This document shows, one piece after another, positions 1 to 8,017 of a stretch of DNA of 64,000 nt. Within the stretch, counting starts at the first letter, position 1. Every line of letters begins with the position of its first letter. Source of the stretch: Saccharicrinis fermentans DSM 9555 = JCM 21142 (GTDB lineage Bacteria > Bacteroidota > Bacteroidia > Bacteroidales > Marinilabiliaceae). Made by a program: the position numbers and the translations under genes. The notes below the pieces were generated by a model, which had not been told where the DNA came from, did not search any database, and saw only the letters and a program-made list of their open reading frames with translations. The DNA lies in NCBI RefSeq assembly GCF_000517085.1, contig NZ_KI912107.1, forward strand, positions 4,027,980-4,091,979. Reading direction: 5' to 3'.

Positions 1-411
1 ATGAAATGCTACGACCAGGCCATCAAAACCACCCCTTTATATGCAAATGGCTTTTACGAAAGGTCCCGTTTGAAGATACAATACTTCGACGACAAAGAAA
101 CCGCAATGGAAGACATTAGCCGAGCCATACAGCTAAACCGTCGTTTACCCGGAGCCTTTACCATCAGAGGAACCCTACAAATACAATCTGAAAATTATTT
201 GGAAGCCATCACCGATCTGGACAAGGCTCTTAACATTGATCCAAGCGACACCCATGCACTTTTTAACAGAGGCCTGGCCTATTATAACTTAGGCATGAAA
301 CAAAAGAGCTGTAAAGACTGGGATACAGCAGGACAATTGGGCCACTACAAGTCCACCAAATACCTATCCAGATACTGCAATAAAACCCCCATCAGAAGGA
401 GTCAGCGCTAA
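1..411 (+). CDS. TPR-repeat protein, C-terminal part
   Basis: The 136 visible residues form about three tetratricopeptide units, with the usual A/G/Y spacing and a typical sequence near residues 66-98 (ALNIDPSDTHALFNRGLAYY). TPR units are paired helices that bind other proteins; nothing here indicates the partner or the pathway. The reading frame opens at the first base of the window and the first residues already look like the second helix of a TPR unit, so the ATG at base 1 is probably internal and the gene begins upstream. The C-terminus ends in a short basic tail. prfB starts 49 bases after the stop and appears to have its own promoter box, so the two need not be cotranscribed. Confidence 0.8.
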   Translation: MKCYDQAIKTTPLYANGFYERSRLKIQYFDDKETAMEDISRAIQLNRRLPGAFTIRGTLQIQSENYLEAITDLDKALNIDPSDTHALFNRGLAYYNLGMKQKSCKDWDTAGQLGHYKSTKYLSRYCNKTPIRRSQR

Positions 412-437
412 GTATTCTTTTAGCTAAAAAAAAAGAC

Positions 438-445
438 TAAATTTG
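438..445 (+). promoter_or_regulatory. Putative -7 box for prfB
   Basis: TAAATTTG matches the Bacteroidota -7 consensus TAnnTTTG exactly and lies 15 bases before the prfB ATG. No clear TTG at the -33 position is visible, so this rests on the -7 box alone. Confidence 0.45.
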
Positions 446-460
446 CCAAAAAACAATATA

Positions 461-1559
461 ATGACAACTATTGAACAGCTAAAAGATTTAGCGGGACGCC
501 AGCTGGCGTTAAGGAGGTATCTTTGACATCGACCGCAAAAAAATTGAGATAGAAGAAGAGGAGATGCGTTCGCAGGCTCCTGATTTCTGGAATGATGCAA
601 AGTCTGCAGAAACCCATATGCGGATGCTCCGCGAGCTCAAGGCATGGGTTAAAGACTACGAGGAAATCGAAACACAAATAGAAGATCTTCATGTGCTATT
701 CGACTTTTTAAAGGAAGGAGAAGCCGGGCAGGAAGATATAGATACCCTATTTGTTGACACTTTAGAAAAAACGGAGGCCTTAGAACTTAAAAACATGCTT
801 CGTCGAGAGGAGGATAAGTTAGGTGCTGTTTTAAAAATCAATGCAGGTGCTGGAGGCACAGAAAGTCAGGACTGGGCTGAGATGCTCATGCGAATGTATA
901 TTCGTTGGGGGGAAAAACACAAATACAAAGTAAAGGAAGTAAATTATCAAGCAGGTGACGATGCAGGTATTAAAACGGTCACGCTACAATTTGAAGGAGA
1001 TTTTGCCTATGGCTATTTAAAGAGCGAAAATGGGGTACACCGACTTGTTCGCCTATCACCATTTAATGCTGCCAATAAGAGGATGACCTCCTTTTCTTCA
1101 GTCTTCATCACTCCTTTGATCGATGACACCATTGAAATTGAAATTAATCCCTCGGATATTTCTTGGGAGACATTTCGATCAGGAGGTGCCGGTGGTCAAA
1201 ATGTAAACAAAGTAGAAACAGGCGTACGCTTACGCCATGCGCCAACAGGAATCACCATTGAGAACACCGAATCGCGCTCTCAACTGGGCAATAAGGAAAA
1301 TGCCATGCGACTTTTAAAGTCCCAGCTTTACGAGATGGAGCTACGTAAACGGATGGAAGAGCAAAATAAAGTTGAGAGCAACAAGATGAAGATAGAATGG
1401 GGTTCACAAATCCGATCCTATGTTTTTCAACCGTACAAAATGGTAAAGGATCTACGCACCAATGTAGAAACATCCAATGTACAAGCTGTGATGGATGGCG
1501 ATATCGACTTATTTACAAAAGCCTATTTAATGGAATTTAGCGGCAAAAAGGAAGAATAA
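461..1559 (+). CDS. prfB: Peptide chain release factor 2, with programmed +1 frameshift
   Basis: Release factor 2 recognises UGA and UAA stop codons and triggers peptide release on the ribosome. Translation starts at ATG 461 and reads 21 codons to an in-frame TGA at 524-526. A +1 shift at CTT TGA C moves it into the long frame starting GAC at 525, giving about 365 residues, the normal length for RF2. The codon-recognition tripeptide SPF is at residues 199-201 and the catalytic GGQ at about 244-246. The sequence flanking GGQ ([11 protein letters not shown]) is typical. The long frame also has an internal ATG at 564; using it would delete the conserved N-terminal helix and would leave the frameshift cassette unexplained. 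Expression should be self-regulating: low RF2 slows termination at the TGA and favours the shift. Confidence 0.97.
512..527 (+). promoter_or_regulatory. RF2 autoregulatory +1 frameshift site
   Basis: AGGAGG at 512-517, a three-base spacer TAT, then CTT TGA C at 521-527. This is almost the textbook prfB slippery cassette (Shine-Dalgarno-like element, CUU, UGA, C). The spacing of three bases between the purine block and CTT matches the known geometry that stimulates slippage. Confidence 0.95.
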
Positions 1560-1603
1560 GCTTATTTATCAAAACATATTCTAATAACTTTAAAACACAT
1601 CAG

Positions 1604-1945
1604 ATGATAACAATGCTTCATAACCCTCGGTGTTCCAAAAGTCGTATGGGACTGGAATACCTAAAAGAAAAAGGCATTACGCCCATCATAGTAAAATACC
1701 TTGACACACCCTTAAACTACGAAGAGCTAAAACAGATATTGCAAAAGCTCGATATGAAACCTCTGGAACTAATCAGAACCAATGAAGATTATTTCAAGAA
1801 AGAGATCAAGGGGAAAGACTTTTCTGACGAAGAGTTGATTCATGCCATGGTTGAACATCCTAAACTCATAGAACGCCCTATTGTCATCAATGGCTCCAAA
1901 GCTGTTGTAGGCAGACCCACCGAAAAGATAGAAGAAGTAATATAA
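1604..1945 (+). CDS. ArsC/Spx-family thioredoxin-fold reductase
   Basis: A 113-residue protein of the ArsC family, the usual length. The N-terminal HNPRCSKSR carries the single catalytic cysteine (C11) with the downstream arginine of the anion-binding loop. The C-terminal region ERPIVINGSKAVVGRP matches the family's conserved 'RPIV...vGRP' segment. Family members reduce arsenate using glutathione or glutaredoxin, but many Bacteroidota copies (YfgD-like) have no shown arsenic role. No arsenic-resistance neighbours (arsB, acr3, arsR) are present, so arsenate reduction is uncertain. It starts 44 bases after prfB and may be read through from it. A strong hairpin follows. Confidence 0.88.
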   Translation: MITMLHNPRCSKSRMGLEYLKEKGITPIIVKYLDTPLNYEELKQILQKLDMKPLELIRTNEDYFKKEIKGKDFSDEELIHAMVEHPKLIERPIVINGSKAVVGRPTEKIEEVI

Positions 1946-1950
1946 AATAA

Positions 1951-2005
1951 TTCCATGCAGTGAACAAAGGCACCAATAAGTACAACTTTGTTTCACTGCA
2001 TGGAA
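1951..2005. terminator. Bidirectional hairpin between convergent genes
   Basis: A perfect 14-bp inverted repeat (1951-1964 with 1992-2005), extended inward by CAAAG/CTTTG with one bulged T at 1991. It sits exactly between the convergent arsC-like gene and the T9SS glycosidase. There is no long T-run on either side, so it may act as a weak terminator or as a 3'-end stabiliser for both transcripts. Confidence 0.7.
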
Positions 2006-2024
2006 AACACTAGAAACCTCTGCT

Positions 2025-3584
2025 CTATTGTATCATTACTTTATGATTTGAGACCTGTCCATTATAATTAATTCTTACAATATAAATTCCTGGATTTAGC
2101 TTGCTCACATTTACTGTCCATTCATCCGTTTCAACGGAATGACGAAGCACCAGACTTCCTAAACTATTATAAACTTCACAGGTAGCTCCTCTCACTTCTT
2201 TTACAACAAAATAGTTGGATGCTGGATTCGGATAAATCATATTTTCAGCCCCTTTTTTAGCCGAATAAATATCATTACTTATATCACCCTGATAAACTTC
2301 AACCTCAGCTAAATTTAAAGTCGTTTCGTTATTCATCTGCACTCTTACGAAACGCCCAGACACATTCTCCGCCTTTGTTGTCACCGCAAAATCAGGATAA
2401 GATGTAAAAGTTTCGCTATGGGTAATGACACCTTCACTATTCATAACAGAAACCGTAAAATCTGACAATCTGGTCTGGCAACAATCATCAGTGCGATTAT
2501 ATATTTTAATATCACCAATGACTTGGTTTGAGCCCAGATCCACTTGCCACCAAGGGTTGGAACCATCCGTATCCACAAAGGCAACAGTAACAGATCCACT
2601 TCCCCAATTACCATTTGTATTCCCATCAATAGCCAACGAGGCAGGAGAGTTAGCTCCTGTAGTTGATTGTGTAGCCACTCCGTTGAGCGCCAGATTCACT
2701 CCTTTTGTATAATTTTTCAAACACATGGACATTATTTCGTCACCAGCTGTACTGATGGAACCATCGGTCAAACTAATTGTATTCCATATATTATACAAAA
2801 CCAACCCATCCACTTCATACTCCAGAGCTTTTTCTAAACGCGTACCATTCCCTTTGGCATCATTATGGTTTACTTCGGAATCCCATACCGGCAAATTCTT
2901 GGCTTCAGCCGCAGCAATAAAAGTGGGCCAGGAGCTATGATTAAAACCCAAATTATGCGTAGCAGCCACCGTAATATAATCACTTATATCCGTATTATTA
3001 AAAACATCTATACTTGCTGGAATACCCCAAACACAAGGCCCTATGAGCTCAGCTCCATTAACATTATTATAAAGAGAGGCATAGATCGTATTCATCTGAG
3101 CTGTACTCCAAGCTACATCAGGCCTACCATCTTCGTTAAATGGATTAATCCATTTACAAGGATATTCTGCGGCAAAATCCTTGATTCTATTAATAAGCGT
3201 ATTGGTGGCTTCTTCATCATCCAAAACAGAAACCATATCTCCATTTAAAATGCCATTGGCAATACGATGGCCTCCACTCGACTGAGCTGGGTTTGCAAAA
3301 ATAAGGAAACCTTCATCAACCGCTTTGTTATAAAAGTAATCAAACATCTCTTTGTTGGGATTCAGCCCTTCGGCATAAATAGGAATACGTATCCCATTTA
3401 CACCCAAATTCTTCATCCCTTCAATGAGATTGTCGGCTTGCGTTTCTGTGGTAATTTGATCAGAAATAAAAGCCTGCTTTACATCTCCCAACACATAATC
3501 CATGTCATTGGTATAAATAGTACTTTGTGCATTAATAGAAAAAACAACTATTAAAAAGAAAAAGAATAATGTAGAATGTTTCAT
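2025..3584 (-). CDS. T9SS-exported TIM-barrel glycoside hydrolase with fucolectin-type domain
   Basis: A 519-residue, three-part secreted protein. Residues 1-19 are a signal peptide. Residues about 25-290 look like a clan GH-A (beta/alpha)8 barrel: NPFNEDG is the usual Asn-Glu acid/base context after strand 4, and VWDSEVNH is a plausible nucleophile after strand 7. Residues about 295-435 form an F5/8-type, fucolectin/CBM47-like lectin domain (LALNGVATQS, WWQVDLGS, GRFVRVQ). Residues about 450-519 are a type IX secretion sorting tail (IYPNPASNYF ... GIYIVRI). The enzyme is therefore expected at the cell surface or outside. I cannot assign a CAZy family; a fucanase or galactanase role is inference from the PUL. 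It is the last gene of the PUL in transcription order. Confidence 0.8.
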   Translation of the reverse strand: MKHSTLFFFFLIVVFSINAQSTIYTNDMDYVLGDVKQAFISDQITTETQADNLIEGMKNLGVNGIRIPIYAEGLNPNKEMFDYFYNKAVDEGFLIFANPAQSSGGHRIANGILNGDMVSVLDDEEATNTLINRIKDFAAEYPCKWINPFNEDGRPDVAWSTAQMNTIYASLYNNVNGAELIGPCVWGIPASIDVFNNTDISDYITVAATHNLGFNHSSWPTFIAAAEAKNLPVWDSEVNHNDAKGNGTRLEKALEYEVDGLVLYNIWNTISLTDGSISTAGDEIMSMCLKNYTKGVNLALNGVATQSTTGANSPASLAIDGNTNGNWGSGSVTVAFVDTDGSNPWWQVDLGSNQVIGDIKIYNRTDDCCQTRLSDFTVSVMNSEGVITHSETFTSYPDFAVTTKAENVSGRFVRVQMNNETTLNLAEVEVYQGDISNDIYSAKKGAENMIYPNPASNYFVVKEVRGATCEVYNSLGSLVLRHSVETDEWTVNVSKLNPGIYIVRINYNGQVSNHKVMIQ

Positions 3585-3649
3585 TTTTTTAAATTTTTAT
3601 ACTTAAGAGTAGACTAATTTTAAAGGCTTATATAATTGGAGGTTCATCT

Positions 3650-6600
3650 TTACTCCACTTGTAACATTAATATATTGGGAGCACTTTGTCCTACACTACG
3701 TAACTCAATATAGTTGGCCCCTGCTTCTAGTTTTTGGCTTGTAACAATTTGTTTCCAACCGGCATTCCAAGAATCAGTAGATGTAAACTTGAGCCTGGCT
3801 ACCTTTTTACTATTGATGATAAGATCCATAGGACGCAAGGATTTTTGATCCTTGCTAGCATAGTTTATTTTCAAAGTAAAAGAACCGGCACTACCGTCAT
3901 TTTCCTGATACCAAACCACATGACCTTCCTGTCCGTTAAAATCCAGATACTTCACCCCATTCTTCGTTTGAACAGTGGCTCCAGAAAAGTCCGCATCGAT
4001 GGCTCTCATTCCACCTTCACTTTCATTAACCTGAGGATGCAGAGTAGCATCGTCCCAACAAAGTCCAGTATTTACATCAAACTCCTCTTGCATTTCAAGG
4101 ATCACTTCTCTATTTTGTACCACGATAGCTCTTACGATTGTTCCCATTTCTACAGGAAAAGCTCCCTTGTACAAGTTACTTTTGACGGTAGGTAAGCTTC
4201 CGTCCAATGTATAATATATCTGTGTTGGCTGGGCTTGCCATTGACCTAAAATGGTCATTGATTTCACATCAATACAAACTTTATTAGATGTAAGCCCTTG
4301 CTTTTCACCAACAATAGCTGCCGCAGTCAGACCAACATTCGTTGCCTCTTTACCCACCTTTAAAAAAGCACGTGTAAGACCCATAAAGGCTCTTCGATAG
4401 TTTACATTTACATTTTTGGTAGTATCCACCGGATCTCCATTTTCAAGCGATAAGATCTGCGCATCACCATCAATATGATAGTAAATACAATTCTCACCAT
4501 AAGGATAAAACACACCAGAAGAATCTGTAATTGAAGTAGTAACAATAGCAATATTATCTTTTGAGATATCAATCGTAGAATCATTCATCAATTGGATACT
4601 TGCTGGACGCCCAGCGGTAGTATACGCTGTGGAGGAAACTACTCTTCCATTTACATAGCCCTTGGCCAGGATGGTACCTTCTTCATAAGGAACCATCCAC
4701 TCACATTGCATTTCATCCCATTTTGTACCAGGTTTATCTTTCCCCAACGATCGTCCGTTCACAAAAAGCTCAACCTCATCGCAGTTAGAATATACCCAAA
4801 CAGGGATTTCAGTACCCTTATCCAGTGTTGGATGGGTCCAATGAGGTAATATATGCACCATTGGCTTTTTAGTCCATTGACTTTGGTAGAAATAAAACAA
4901 ATCTTTCTCAAAACCAGCTACATCTAGCGCCCCGCCCATAAAAAGACGAAATGGCCATCCTCCATGTACATAAGAAGCCTCACCGTAATAATCAAAGCCA
5001 GTCCATCTAAAGTGACCACTATACCATGGCAGATCCCGCATTAGCTCCCAATTTTTACGTGCAGATATGCGCACCATTGCATTATCATACGATGAGTTAA
5101 AATGCTGCTTTCGATTTACCCATTGATCTCTAGGAGCCCACTCATAACTAAATACTTCCTCTTGGGTCAGATCAGGTAAAGCGAATGGCTGCTGGCCTTT
5201 ATTGGGATAACCATCACGGAACCAGGTTTTTGTACGATAATAACCTCGGGTTTGCCAAGTATGCGGTGCCTCTGTGGCAACAAAAGGCTTAAGGGGTCGT
5301 TCTTTCTGATAAAAACCCTGCTTCTCACTTCCTCCATTTACGCCAAACACATCCATATATTCAGATGCACTATGACCTGAAGTAACCAAACGAGAAGGAT
5401 CTAACTGATGACATTTAGCCACTAGCTCTTTGGCAATTTCGCCCTTTGTTTCGTTACCTAAACTATAAATAATAATAGAAGGATGATTACGGTTTCGCTC
5501 CAACCATTCTGTCATATCCCTTTCCCACCAATCATTGAATGCTTGCGCACCATAATCCATTTTGGCCTTACGCATCCACCCATCAAAAATCTCATCCATC
5601 ACTAAAAAACCCATTTCATCACACAGGTCGTAAAACATTGGTGGAGCAGGATTATGCGCTGTACGAATAGCATTTACCCCCATCTCTTTCAATAAGCTCA
5701 ACTTCCACTTCAAAAGGGGCAAAGTCCAGGCACCCCCCACAGGTCCACCCTCATAATGCTCACATACCCCCAACAACTTACACACTTCTCCATTAAGTAA
5801 GAAACCATTATCCGTTGACCATTCAATATTGCGAACACCATACTTTGTTTCCACGTGATCCACCAATTTACCTTTCACCCACAACCCATTTGTAACGGTA
5901 TAAAGATAAGGCGAATCAGGACTCCACAAGGCAGGCTTTTCGATGGTGAATTCCTGATCTATACTAAGCTTTGATTTAGGACTCCACTTAATATTTTTTT
6001 TGCTCACTTTCACTTCTTCGCCCGACGCATTGGTAATAGTTGTTTTCAAGACAGCTTTTACTTTAGCTGAAGAATGGTTCATTAGAACAGCATTCACACT
6101 CACATTCACCTTTTCAGAAGTAGCCATATCCGAAGTAATATGAATACCATTAGGACAAACACGTTGCTGCCCGGTAACAATAAGGTGCACAGGGGCATAA
6201 ATGCCACAGGGGTGATACCAACGGGCCGAAGGCTCTCTGGAGTTGTCCACCCGAACAGCAATACTATTATTTCCCGGCTTTAGATATTTAGACAACCCAT
6301 AACGGAAAGAAATATAACCATAAGGCCGTTTTCCCAGATAATGTCCATTCACCCACACCTCACTATTCATATAAACCCCATCAAATTCAATTTGAACAAG
6401 TTTAGAACTCCAACTTTCCGGAGCAGTAAAACTTTTGCGATACCAAGCGATTCCACCATCATAATATCCACCACTCCCACCTTGAGCTCCATTTTTTGAA
6501 ACACCCTCTACATGAGCCCAATCGTGAGGTATACTCACCTCTTGCCATCCCGAAACATCCATATCCTGTTTTGAGAAATCAGGATCATCTTGTAAAATAA

Positions 6601-6703
6601 AATGCCAGCCAGAGTCGAGACTTATGGTTGCTCTTTGCGAATATCCACGGGCGCATCCTAATACTGCTATCAGTATAAAAAGTAAATAATTACGGAAGTT
6701 CAT
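3650..6703 (-). CDS. Glycoside hydrolase family 2 enzyme, multidomain
   Basis: A GH2 protein of 1017 residues from the chosen start. An upstream in-frame ATG at 6772 would add 23 residues ahead of a good signal peptide (MNFRNYLLFILIAVLGCARG), so 6703 is preferred. Domains in order: GH2 sugar-binding jelly roll (about 25-180), Ig-like domain (about 190-285), TIM barrel (about 290-590), DUF4982-type domain, an Ig-like module, a chitobiase C-terminal-like segment (IYYTLDGSLPT), and a C-terminal CBM-like beta-sandwich. The acid/base is E418 in SLGNETKG and the likely nucleophile is E478 in VATEAPHT. GH2 enzymes are retaining beta-galactosidases, mannosidases or glucuronidases. In this PUL a beta-galactosidase-like exo-activity on algal glycan fragments in the periplasm is the simplest guess. 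Confidence 0.92.
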   Translation of the reverse strand: MNFRNYLLFILIAVLGCARGYSQRATISLDSGWHFILQDDPDFSKQDMDVSGWQEVSIPHDWAHVEGVSKNGAQGGSGGYYDGGIAWYRKSFTAPESWSSKLVQIEFDGVYMNSEVWVNGHYLGKRPYGYISFRYGLSKYLKPGNNSIAVRVDNSREPSARWYHPCGIYAPVHLIVTGQQRVCPNGIHITSDMATSEKVNVSVNAVLMNHSSAKVKAVLKTTITNASGEEVKVSKKNIKWSPKSKLSIDQEFTIEKPALWSPDSPYLYTVTNGLWVKGKLVDHVETKYGVRNIEWSTDNGFLLNGEVCKLLGVCEHYEGGPVGGAWTLPLLKWKLSLLKEMGVNAIRTAHNPAPPMFYDLCDEMGFLVMDEIFDGWMRKAKMDYGAQAFNDWWERDMTEWLERNRNHPSIIIYSLGNETKGEIAKELVAKCHQLDPSRLVTSGHSASEYMDVFGVNGGSEKQGFYQKERPLKPFVATEAPHTWQTRGYYRTKTWFRDGYPNKGQQPFALPDLTQEEVFSYEWAPRDQWVNRKQHFNSSYDNAMVRISARKNWELMRDLPWYSGHFRWTGFDYYGEASYVHGGWPFRLFMGGALDVAGFEKDLFYFYQSQWTKKPMVHILPHWTHPTLDKGTEIPVWVYSNCDEVELFVNGRSLGKDKPGTKWDEMQCEWMVPYEEGTILAKGYVNGRVVSSTAYTTAGRPASIQLMNDSTIDISKDNIAIVTTSITDSSGVFYPYGENCIYYHIDGDAQILSLENGDPVDTTKNVNVNYRRAFMGLTRAFLKVGKEATNVGLTAAAIVGEKQGLTSNKVCIDVKSMTILGQWQAQPTQIYYTLDGSLPTVKSNLYKGAFPVEMGTIVRAIVVQNREVILEMQEEFDVNTGLCWDDATLHPQVNESEGGMRAIDADFSGATVQTKNGVKYLDFNGQEGHVVWYQENDGSAGSFTLKINYASKDQKSLRPMDLIINSKKVARLKFTSTDSWNAGWKQIVTSQKLEAGANYIELRSVGQSAPNILMLQVE

Positions 6704-7001
6704 TTTTTTATTTTTTTTAACTGTATAAAAATTAACCAATCCACAATAACCAGCACAACATTCGCAATGCACCTGTATAGTCTGATTATTTTATCCGGTC
6801 ATGTCGATTTCACATCTATAGATTTTTTTTCAATGATCACATAAAGCGTAACACCACAACAACCTACCGATATAAACATCACACTTGAAGCTTTCGCTTA
6901 GCAATACCCATATCAAATAGAAAATCAGATGTTGATATAATTTTGATTTATTTTTTAAGACGCCAATGTGGGTAGAGAAGCTCTTAGGCTACCTCTATGA
7001 C
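6704..7001. other. Gene-free stretch between DUF1735 gene and GH2 gene
   Basis: About 300 AT-rich bases with no convincing reading frame. With a terminator at its upstream edge (7002-7054), it probably holds a separate promoter for the GH2 gene on the minus strand. I found no exact TAnnTTTG box in it. Confidence 0.5.
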
Positions 7002-7054
7002 AAAAAAGGGTCTATTCGTTTGTGTATGAATACACAAACGAAAGAGAACCCTTT
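7002..7054 (-). terminator. Rho-independent terminator after the SusCD operon
   Basis: Read on the minus strand, a long stem consists of an outer AAAGGG/CCCTTT pair (7005-7010 with 7049-7054) and a perfect inner 12-bp repeat (7015-7026 with 7031-7042) closing on a TGAA tetraloop. A run of T follows. It lies 20 bases past the stop of the DUF1735 gene. Confidence 0.85.
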
Positions 7055-7074
7055 AAGAAATATATTAGACAAAT

Positions 7075-8004
7075 TTAATACTGGATAAGATCTTCATTAT
7101 ATTGATTCACCTCATCAACCACCCTATTTCTAAAAAGTAGTTCATCAGTGGCTTTATAGGTATTACCATTTGACGAATACGAATAATTAAGGAATAAAGT
7201 GCGCGTACTGGGATCATAATAAGAACCGCCCTCATCAACAATCGTAGAAGAAGCATCTGCGCCCATAATAGACAAAGAGTTATCGTCATTCAACACGATA
7301 TTCATTTCGGCGCTATAGGCAGTAGAGTACGAAGTCGTTTTCATTGTCGTAGGAGACTTCATTTCCAGAAGAATCACATCATCAATCCCTTCAGGATAAG
7401 AAAACGTTTCACTACCTTCGGCATCGCTTTTTACATACTGACCTTTTTGTATATAATAACCATAAAGTTGGTTAATATAAGAAAAAGTAATCAAGGTAGA
7501 AGAGAAGTCTGACAATATCGAATCAGCATTTTCCACACTTTCTATCCCAAAAGAAAGTGCATAGTTATTACCCAAAGACAGTGGATCTGATAAAAACTTA
7601 GCAGAATCGGCTTGCACATACACAAATCCCTGAACAGAGCCAGCTGGAATAGTAATCACATTATTACTGGGATTACCTTCGGCATCAACCAGCTCATAAT
7701 AATCTTCTGGCAAAACTGTATATCCAGCATTGTTCACCTCAGCATCATCAGACAATGAGAATGCCACATCAACATCTTGGGTATTGGACAATACACCACC
7801 CAATACGACACCCACACCAATACGCATACCTTCATCCATGATAAAAGTTCTGGCAATAGTTTCTTTGGGAAAGTAAACAGCTGTATAATCAAACTCATTT
7901 TCCACAAAGTCATCGTATCCACAAGAAGAGAAGGTCAGTCCGATGATGATCAAGGATACCATCATCTGGGATATTACTTTAAATCTATTATTATTCATCA
8001 TCAT
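7075..8004 (-). CDS. DUF1735-type surface glycan-binding lipoprotein
   Basis: A 309-residue lipoprotein with a signal peptide and lipobox (LTFSSC, with the acylated Cys in the SCGYDD region). An N-terminal BT_3987-type DUF1735 Ig-like domain follows (about 40-175), with a second beta-rich domain to the end. In Sus-like systems a protein in this place, directly after SusD, is usually a surface glycan-binding protein (SusE/SusF position). It has no catalytic motif. It starts 13 bases after the stop of the second SusD and is followed by a strong terminator, so it closes the SusCD-SusCD transcript. Confidence 0.8.
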   Translation of the reverse strand: MMMNNNRFKVISQMMVSLIIIGLTFSSCGYDDFVENEFDYTAVYFPKETIARTFIMDEGMRIGVGVVLGGVLSNTQDVDVAFSLSDDAEVNNAGYTVLPEDYYELVDAEGNPSNNVITIPAGSVQGFVYVQADSAKFLSDPLSLGNNYALSFGIESVENADSILSDFSSTLITFSYINQLYGYYIQKGQYVKSDAEGSETFSYPEGIDDVILLEMKSPTTMKTTSYSTAYSAEMNIVLNDDNSLSIMGADASSTIVDEGGSYYDPSTRTLFLNYSYSSNGNTYKATDELLFRNRVVDEVNQYNEDLIQY

Positions 8005-8017
8005 TATATTTAATATT

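Noticed and set aside
468-692. Minus-strand open frame over the start of prfB
   Set aside because: It is a shadow of prfB, which is fully supported by the frameshift cassette, SPF and GGQ.
1604-1945. Arsenic-resistance island
   Set aside because: Only an ArsC-like protein is present; no transporter or regulator of arsenic resistance lies near it.
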